Origin: JAHHUH01 sp045123075
Lineage (GTDB): Bacteria > Bacillota > Negativicutes > Acidaminococcales > Acidaminococcaceae
Assembly: GCA_045123075.1 (NCBI GenBank)
Contig: JBGVIJ010000039.1
Coordinates: forward strand, 1-14,060
DNA: 14,060 bases
Direction of reading: 5' to 3'
The translations under genes and the position numbers were made by a program. Below the pieces are notes generated by a model. That model had not been told where the DNA came from. It searched no databases and worked only from the letters and a program-made list of their open reading frames with translations. Below, piece by piece: positions 1-6,700 of this stretch. Position 1 is the first letter of the stretch. Each line of letters starts with the position of its first letter.

Positions 1-3
1 AAT

Positions 4-384
4 TTATTTTTTTACTTGGTGCTTTTCAAAGAAAGCGTTGTATTCTGCTACAACCTTATTAGCATTTTCAATCGCCATATTTCTTTGCTCAACGATGTGG
101 TTCAAATCGTCTGTCGCACCATCAATATACTTTTGGGCTGCATCCATATAAGCATTAACTGCATTAACCCATTTAGTAATTGTTTCCGTATCTTTAATGG
201 AAGCAGGTGTGGGCGGAATTTGTGGCAATACATCCGCTTGCAAAGGGTACGCAGTAATCATATTGGTTGCTTTAGGAACGGAAGCTTGTGCTTCCTTGCT
301 TTCCTTAACTTCTGCGTGAGCTCCATACGCCAAGCCCAACACCAAGAACGTAGTCAACATCACTTGACTGATTTTCTTACACAT
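4..384 (-). CDS. Small secreted helical protein, unknown function
   Basis: Encodes 126 aa. Residues 1-24 form a Sec signal peptide (basic KK, hydrophobic TTFLVLGLAYG, likely cut after AHA), so the protein is exported. A Pro-rich stretch (QIPPTPASIKD, about residues 55-65) leads into a charged helical C-terminal half (about 66-126) with coiled-coil character and no cysteine, membrane helix or lipobox. I do not recognise the family. It is the last gene of a run that begins with ompH at 1066. Its ATG lies inside the 3' end of the HTH gene (stop 360-362 in the restored frame), which suggests translational coupling; the sequence AAGGCGG sits about 10 bases before the ATG. The neighbouring chaperone and the size suggest a periplasmic or envelope helper, which is inference only. 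Confidence 0.75.
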   Translation of the reverse strand: MCKKISQVMLTTFLVLGLAYGAHAEVKESKEAQASVPKATNMITAYPLQADVLPQIPPTPASIKDTETITKWVNAVNAYMDAAQKYIDGATDDLNHIVEQRNMAIENANKVVAEYNAFFEKHQVKK

Positions 385-624
385 ATCTTAACCGCCTTAA
401 CATCAGTAGTCTTAAACAGTTCCACAATGGAGATATTCATCTGTTCCGCAATGCGCAGATAAACTGACAAGGGTTGTTCTAAAACATCAATACCCCTTTT
501 CAATTTTAGAAAGCTTCGCCACGCCAATGTTCAAGCGCTGTGCTAAAGCAGCCTGCGTCATACCACACAACCTGCGGTGAAAGATGATGTTCGTTCCAAT
601 GTACTTATAAATATTCTCGTTCAT
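360..624 (-). pseudogene. XRE-family HTH regulator split by a +1 frameshift
   Basis: The reading from ATG 624 gives MNENIYKYIGTNIIFHRRLC, then GMTQAALAQRLNIGVAKLSK and IEKGY, and stops at TGA 489-487 after 45 residues. Dropping one base near the AAAAGGGG run (minus strand; plus 493-500) restores the frame as IERGIDVLEQPLSVYLRIAE, then QMNISIVELFK, to a stop at 360-362, about 87 aa in all. The joined protein is a compact lambda-repressor/XRE DNA-binding domain: MTQAALAQRLN is the recognition-helix region, and SKIERG followed by LRIAEQMNIS-VELF is the usual second half. A good SD (GAGGGGATAAC) precedes the ATG. The break may be a real mutation, a one-base sequencing error, or a programmed shift; the sequence alone cannot decide. 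It sits 22 bases after ompH and overlaps the next gene. Confidence 0.8.
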
Positions 625-646
625 GTTATCCCCTCATAAACATAAA

Positions 647-1066
647 CTATTGCACTTTGAGTGCGGTGATAACCTTTTTGGTCAAATCTTTGCCACCAAC
701 AATCATTGCATTAGCATTTACAACGCTATCCACTTTGTTAGCTTGCGCAACGCTCAAGATGGTTTCGCGAATCTTTTTGTTGATGGGGTCATACTTGCGT
801 TGTTCAAACTTCGCCATTTGAGCATTCAGCTTGTTGGCAAGTTCAATCTTTTCTTGATCAGTGGTGAGAGCTTTAGCTTGTTCGTTGAACTGCGCTTGCA
901 AACGAGTTTTTTCTGCAACAACTTCTTGGGCAACTTCCTTAATGCCAGGGTAATTTGCCACAACAGCCTGCCAATCCACATAGCCAAGTTCTGCCGCAAA
1001 AGAAGTTGCACTTACTCCCATAGCCATCAGCAAGGAGCATAATAAAGTCATAATTTTATTTTTCAT
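647..1066 (-). CDS. OmpH/Skp-family periplasmic chaperone
   Basis: Encodes 139 aa. Residues 1-25 are a signal peptide (MKNKIMTLLCSLLMAMGVSA, cleavage near SFAA/E). The mature start LGYVDWQAVVANYPGIKE is the OmpH/Skp opening (strand plus 'YVD...V..YP'). Residues 45-115 are a charged Lys/Glu/Gln-rich helix typical of the Skp tentacle coiled coil, and the C-terminal strand (VGGKDLTKKVITALK) closes the trimerisation body. Skp-type proteins hold unfolded outer-membrane proteins in the periplasm; this copy lies just after two large beta-barrel genes (receptor and autotransporter), which fits such a role. It is slightly shorter than Skp (about 160 aa). SD is GGAAGG, 7-8 bases before ATG. A terminator-like hairpin separates it from the receptor gene, so it may be expressed partly apart from it. 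Confidence 0.88.
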   Translation of the reverse strand: MKNKIMTLLCSLLMAMGVSATSFAAELGYVDWQAVVANYPGIKEVAQEVVAEKTRLQAQFNEQAKALTTDQEKIELANKLNAQMAKFEQRKYDPINKKIRETILSVAQANKVDSVVNANAMIVGGKDLTKKVITALKVQ

Positions 1067-1104
1067 TTTACCTTCCTACTAACATTTCATATTTCAGTTT
1101 AAAC

Positions 1105-1143
1105 AAAAGCGACTACTACGCACTATAAAATGCGTAGTAAGTC
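1105..1143 (-). terminator. Hairpin terminator after the TonB receptor gene
   Basis: A near-perfect stem pairs TACTACGCA (1114-1122) with TGCGTAGTA (1131-1139) around an 8-base loop, and three more pairs form outside a one-base bulge. On the minus strand it is followed by GCTTTTGTTT, a modest U-tract. It lies 40-80 bases beyond the receptor stop codon and before ompH, so it probably ends or attenuates the receptor transcript. Confidence 0.7.
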
Positions 1144-1184
1144 CCTTCTGTTTGGATAGTAATTTTGAGTATAGAAATAGATTA

Positions 1185-3116
1185 TTAGAACCTATATTCC
1201 ATGCCAAGCACAATGCTTCTGCCGGGCATAGAATACCATTGTCCTGGTTGTCCGCCTTGATGAATTACATTAGTATGTTCTGCATAAAGCTTGTCAAACA
1301 AATTATCAACCTTAGCATAGAAGCTGATATCATCTCTCGGAGCATAGCTTACGCTCAGGTTATACACGCCATAGTTGTCACAAGGCCATCCCTGCATATC
1401 AGCATACTTTTCATTCAACTTACGCATAAAGTAGAAGCCGTTAAAGCCAACATTCAATTTAGAGATGTTGTAGTTCACGCCAAAGGTTGCCAAATCCTTG
1501 GGATAGTAACCCATTTCGTAATTGTCGCCGTTAGCCGCATAGAACAAGTGAGACCAACCTAAATTGAGACTCCAGTGTCTGCCAAGCTGACTCATGAACT
1601 GTGCGTTCCAACCACGGCTTACAGCATTGTCATAGTTCTGGTATTGTCCGCTGGAATCGTAGCCAATAATGGTATCGCTTTCAGTCTCAAACCAGTTAAC
1701 CGTCAAAATATTATTGTCATCAAATTTACGATTGTAACCAATGCTGCTGGTACGACCAGTTGCAGGTTGCAACTTGGAATTGCCCCATTCTTCGTCATAC
1801 AATTGTTCCATGCTAGGCAAAATGAAGAAATCGCTTCTACCTGCGTAGATAGTATCTTTCTTGGTAACATCGTAGCTAAGCTTGTAACTCTTGGAAGTGT
1901 GGCTATCCATTTCAGGTGCATATTCATCAGCCTTGGGGTCATCATAGCGTACACCGCCAGACAAAATCAAACCAGGCAGTATTGTCCAGTCATCCTGAAT
2001 GTAGTAGGAAAAGTTCTCCATAGAACGATTACCTAAAACCATGTTACCGCTTGCGTTATATCCGATAGGTGTAAGCAAATTATTATTACCCTTGGAATAA
2101 TCAATACCAAAGATTATGTCATGGTTCTTAGTTTTGCTACGCAATTGCTCGCTGATGAATTCATAATCATAATCGCTTCTTGTACTATAGCTTTCACTCG
2201 CCTTTTTGTAATTGGTCTTAACATCGTTCTTTCTATAGGTAAAGCTATGTGACCATTGGTCAGACATATTGTAGTTATGATTCAAAGTGAAGTTCTTGCC
2301 TTCATAATCACCAACATAGGGGCCTTCATAAATTAAGTCAGTACCACTGTAATCAGTTTTGTTTTCATCATAGCTTACGGTCAAACTTTGGTCTTTGTCA
2401 AAATCATATTTAAACTTCGCGCCCAAAGTTTTACTGTTGGTTCTGCCATCCCATTCAATACCTGCACCATCTTCCGTGTCACCAATTAAGTACTTGTTCC
2501 AGTAGATGTTATAGCTTGTCTTGCCTTTTCTTGCCTGTGTATTAATTTTGTATGCTTCCTTACCAAAGCTACCATTTGAAATATCTACAACAGTTTTACT
2601 GCTATTGATTGCACGAGTAACGATGTTGATTACGCCACCCTTGGCACCGCTACCGTAAATAGTACCTGCTGCGCCACGCAGAATTTCCACACGTTCAATG
2701 TTATCCATGTTACTGAGCAGGGATGCGTACATATAACCACTATTGTTAGCGCCTTGGAAGTCAGTCATACGCACACCATCTACCAAAATAACAACATCCT
2801 TACTACCATTAATACGTACACCACTCAGATTTGCATTGGCACCATTAGCACCGTAATTCAAAAACTGCGTGCCGGGAACGGTACGCAAAGCTTCTTCCAC
2901 AGTGGTCATGTGCATTTCTTCAATGTCCTGACGGGTAACAACACTTACGTCTGCATGTGCATCAGTAATTTTTGTGGGGAATCTGTTTGCTACTACAACA
3001 TACTGATCTAGCTCAAAAGTAGGTGTATCTAATTCTTCTGCAAATGCGGGAAAACTGAAGCCGCTTGCCAGAACTGCACCCAATACTGCATATTTTAAAA
3101 GCTTGCCTTGTTTCAC
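1185..3116 (-). CDS. TonB-dependent outer-membrane receptor, BtuB-like
   Basis: Encodes 643 aa. Residues 1-26 are a signal peptide ending PAFA. A TonB-box-like segment (ELDQYVVVANR, 35-45) is followed by the plug domain (about 46-170), with VPGTQF, RINGSKDVVILVDGVRM and the diagnostic ERVEILRGAAGTIYGSGAKG then GVINIVTR. The remainder is a 22-strand barrel ending in MEYRF, with the aromatic C-terminus recognised by BAM. Such receptors import vitamin B12, haem or ferric siderophores using TonB energy. Plug style and length resemble BtuB, and the cobalamin riboswitch at the head of the cluster supports a corrinoid substrate; that step is inference, and a siderophore/CirA-type receptor is the alternative. 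The start is GTG at 3116-3114, chosen because GGGAAGG lies 8 bases upstream and the signal peptide starts there. It follows the YbjN-like gene by 22 bases, so the two form an operon. Confidence 0.93.
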   Translation of the reverse strand: MKQGKLLKYAVLGAVLASGFSFPAFAEELDTPTFELDQYVVVANRFPTKITDAHADVSVVTRQDIEEMHMTTVEEALRTVPGTQFLNYGANGANANLSGVRINGSKDVVILVDGVRMTDFQGANNSGYMYASLLSNMDNIERVEILRGAAGTIYGSGAKGGVINIVTRAINSSKTVVDISNGSFGKEAYKINTQARKGKTSYNIYWNKYLIGDTEDGAGIEWDGRTNSKTLGAKFKYDFDKDQSLTVSYDENKTDYSGTDLIYEGPYVGDYEGKNFTLNHNYNMSDQWSHSFTYRKNDVKTNYKKASESYSTRSDYDYEFISEQLRSKTKNHDIIFGIDYSKGNNNLLTPIGYNASGNMVLGNRSMENFSYYIQDDWTILPGLILSGGVRYDDPKADEYAPEMDSHTSKSYKLSYDVTKKDTIYAGRSDFFILPSMEQLYDEEWGNSKLQPATGRTSSIGYNRKFDDNNILTVNWFETESDTIIGYDSSGQYQNYDNAVSRGWNAQFMSQLGRHWSLNLGWSHLFYAANGDNYEMGYYPKDLATFGVNYNISKLNVGFNGFYFMRKLNEKYADMQGWPCDNYGVYNLSVSYAPRDDISFYAKVDNLFDKLYAEHTNVIHQGGQPGQWYSMPGRSIVLGMEYRF

Positions 3117-3138
3117 CTTTTACACCTTCCCTTTACGG

Positions 3139-3579
3139 TTAGTTTTTCCACATTTCTTCCATGAGTTTAGCGTAGGTTTCTTCCAAAAGATTTTTAATCT
3201 GGTCAAGTACGCCAAACATCAAGGCAGGGCTAAATGCATCATCAGGACTGATAATGCAGCAGCTGATAACTACATTACCATTAGCATCAACAACATATTT
3301 CAGCATTCCATATCTATCGTTCAACTCATTCAGATGTACCAACAGTTTTTCCACCTTGTCCGGCGCAACCTTAGCCAATTGTACTTGAATGTAGCTATAT
3401 ACAGTGTTATTCAATACGATGAAAAGGGGCAGGGTCTGACCCTCTACCATCAGGTTACTTCTCAATACTTTTCTTTCTTCTGCATCTTCCAGTACCACAA
3501 TACCGTTAATGCCGTTTTGTTCCATCAATTCTTGCATTTTTTGCAGTTTTTGTGCTGCCACATTGATTAATTCTTCCAT
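3139..3579 (-). CDS. YbjN-like small cytosolic protein
   Basis: Encodes 146 aa without signal peptide or membrane segment. The pattern of a helical N-terminus (MEELINVAAQKLQKMQELME), strands, then LLVHLNELNDRYGMLKYVVD and ANGNVVISCCI, and a closing helix (LLEETYAKLMEEMWKN) matches the YbjN / type III secretion chaperone-like fold, where 'LN..N....k...d..G.v.l' is the usual core. Members are putative protein-binding chaperones or regulators without enzymatic activity; this assignment is from pattern memory. AGGAG lies about 9 bases before ATG. It sits between the autotransporter and the receptor, 22 bases before the latter, so it may assist or regulate one of these export substrates (inference). 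A hairpin lies between it and the autotransporter stop. Confidence 0.72.
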   Translation of the reverse strand: MEELINVAAQKLQKMQELMEQNGINGIVVLEDAEERKVLRSNLMVEGQTLPLFIVLNNTVYSYIQVQLAKVAPDKVEKLLVHLNELNDRYGMLKYVVDANGNVVISCCIISPDDAFSPALMFGVLDQIKNLLEETYAKLMEEMWKN

Positions 3580-3600
3580 CTTTTATAACTCCTAACCTAT

Positions 3601-3653
3601 CATTTTAAAAGCTATGCCGTGACGGACAGCTTACTGTCCGCCACTTCGCATAG
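3601..3653 (-). terminator. Long hairpin after the autotransporter gene
   Basis: Inner stem CGGACAG (3623-3629) pairs with CTGTCCG (3634-3640) around a 4-base loop; outer pairs GTG/CAC and CTATGC (3612-3617)/GCATAG (3648-3653) extend it to a 42-base hairpin. On the minus strand it is followed by CTTTTAAAAT, a short U-tract. It probably terminates only part of transcription, which would let the autotransporter be made in excess of the two genes behind it. Confidence 0.65.
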
Positions 3654-3709
3654 TTTATTTTTGTTTTACATTATGCTTAACGCAATCTACTTAAACAAAC
3701 AGTTTTATC

Positions 3710-6700
3710 TTAGAAAGTAAAGTTCACGCCAGCGTTCAGTTTCCATTCATGTTCATAGTCACCGGTAAGGCTTCTAGTTACATCCAAATAGAAGTTGCTA
3801 GTCTTGCTCATATTGTAACTGCCGCCCAAGGTAATTTCACTCCAGGTATCTGCCACATCATACTTAGTGGACTTCAAGCCGCCATCATCTGCCATATAGC
3901 TGCCGCTAATGTCACCGTCAAATTCATGTGCAAGGCTGAGACGTGCGAAGAAGTTGCCTTTTTCTTGTTTGATACCAGTTTCAAAACCGATTCTGCCAAC
4001 CATACTGTTAAAGGAATCTTGCTCGATATGCATTACGTTCTTACCGCTGTATGCGTTGTAGTCATTGCTATCAACTTTAGCCAGGGTAAATTGTACTTGA
4101 GGTTCAAAGTAGCGTTTTTCATTACCGAAGCGTTTGCTGATTTGTGCGGAAAGACCATAGCCACGTGCTGCATAGTCACCTTTCAGTTCTTGACCGATTT
4201 CGTTGTAAACAGAGTATTCATTTTGTACTCTACCAACTTTTGCAGATACATCCAGATATACCTTGTTACCGATTTCAGTAGTGCCGTAGATACCAGCGCT
4301 ATACATTTCGTTGTCGCCTTCACCGCCCAACAAATAGTTGGAATCACCAGTTTGGTAATTAACCATCGCCCCAACGGTCCAGCCGTGCAGTTCTCTATCG
4401 AAGCCTACTGCTCCAGCCCAGTAAGAATTGCTTGCGCTAATGCCACTGCCATTGTACTTGGTTTTGCCACCGTAAACTTCTGCCCAGGTGCCACGTTCTT
4501 CACCATCACGTAAGCCTCTTACACGATAGTCGATATCAGAAGCATTGTCTCTCCATGCCAGCATGGAAGTAGTCATCGCGCTTCTTGCACCCTTCATCAT
4601 ATAGGTTTCTGCATCACCGATGATGATGTTGCCACCATTATCGCCATCGTTGTTACCGCCGTTGTTACCACCATTACCGGAATCGGTGTCATTTTTGCTC
4701 AGAACAGGGAAGCTGGGGCTACTGGGGTCAAAAGCAGATTGGTTGCCAGGAGTAAAGCTTGCTTGACCTTGGCTATCAAAATTGATGTATCCCTTTGCAG
4801 GTACAGTATCATTAGTAGTATTAGCACTGCCTGCAAGCATAGTGCGCATTTCTATTTGAGATTTCAATGCAGGCGCAGTCAAGCCAGATGCAATTTCAAC
4901 CATTGCATCCAAACGTTTTTCGCCTTTAGTATAGTTTTCATATACCAATTTACTAGCCAAACCACTCAACGCAGCGTTAACGGAAGCTGCATCATTCATA
5001 TTAATGCCATTATTATTAGTTTTCAATGTGAGAGTTGCATTGTCAGAGTGTGTAACAATGGTATCGCCACCAACATAGTCTGAAGCTTTTGAACCATCAT
5101 TTTCATGAGTATAAATAATATTGGTGTGCCCGCTCAAATTGGAAATCTTCAATTTCGCAGCATCATTTTGCCAAATGGTACCAGCACTTGCCGCATCTTT
5201 ACCACCTACTAAGTTGAACACATGGGAAACGTTGTCGTACTTACCATAATGTTCAATAGAAGGTGAAGGCATATTGGTAGCATCCAAACCATTGGTCTTA
5301 GACATTGCCTTATGATTCCAAACAGCACCGTTTTGTACCCAAACATTAACTTCGCCAGCTTGACCGGAACCACTGTTATCGATAACGCCATGCCATACAG
5401 AATTGCTGCTGTTCAAACCAATATTGGTTACACCGTCACGATAGAACTCTACTCCACCACTGCCATCATTTTCAGCCATGGTAATTACGTTACCTTCCAT
5501 ATATACTTCATTACCACTATTAGCAATATTTTTGTCTTTTACATTTACGTTGATGGTACCGCCATAGTTAGCCAATGCGTAATAAGTTTCGTTACTATCC
5601 ACAGGTGTCAAAATTTTAACATTACCACCATTTAAGTTAATAATAGCCAAATCTTTATCAGCCTTACCATTTACCACACGCCAGGGATCAGTTTCTACTG
5701 CAGTACCACTTACTTTCAAATCAACATCACCATTGATGTCAACATTTGCAAGGGTGAATGCTCTAATGCCAAAAGGAGACCAACGAGCGCCTTTATAATT
5801 AGGAGCACCTGCGGAAGCGGTGCCACCTTCTCCATAACCGCCATAATTGTTGGCTGCAGTAATGCCATTAATAGTCAAATCACCATTCAAGGTAAATTTG
5901 GAATCAGCACCAACCAAAATGCCTTGTGCTACCCATGAATCGCCATGTGCACTAACCGCCAAATCACCATTTATAACAACTTCTGCAGCTCTGTTAGCAT
6001 ATTCACCACCAATGCTCAATGCAGTACAATTAGGTGCATTGCTTACATCATCACTATCTGCATTCAAAGACAAAGTATGGTTTGCATTATTTGCACCAAC
6101 TGCATCAATGATATATTTGCCACTGTTAAAGACTGCTGCGGTTGCATTGCCAACATTGATAGCGCTATCGCCGTTAAACTTGTATTTTATTGTTCCATCA
6201 GCAGCTTCGCCTACTGCGTCAGTACCAAGGGTTGCGCTATCCAAATCTACATTACCCTTTAAGCCGGTTGTGAAAATACCACTGGTACCAATCAGTTCAT
6301 CAGTATCGGTATTATCATCATTGTTGTCATCATCACTGGTATTGCCGCCACTTTCATAAATACTGCCTTGACCAGTAGTAGTACTGAAAATAACATCATC
6401 TGTTGCCTTTACTTCTTTAGTTACACTGTTACTTGTTAAACCTGAAGCGATTTGTACCATACCAGTTAACTTGTCTTCTTTACCGTCTTTATAACCTAAG
6501 TAATACAATTCGTTGGCTAATTTATCCAATACGGTGTTAAAACCAATGTTTACCATATCATTAGCATATTCAGTTGCCAAAGTAATAACATTATCAGCTT
6601 TGTTACCTTTTGCGGTATTAATTTTTACTGCACCAGCTTTGAAGCCTTTTTTAGTGTCGAAGTCATCATAATCATAAACTACTACGGTATGACCGCTATA

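Noticed and set aside
16..462. Open frame of 148 codons on the plus strand at the left edge
   Set aside because: It covers the secreted-protein gene and part of the HTH gene in antisense; the minus-strand genes have signal peptide, ribosome sites and family motifs, while this one has none.
3749..4513. Open frame of 254 codons on the plus strand
   Set aside because: It lies wholly antisense to the autotransporter barrel, has no ribosome site and its translation is low-complexity Ile/Cys/Ala text typical of an antisense shadow.
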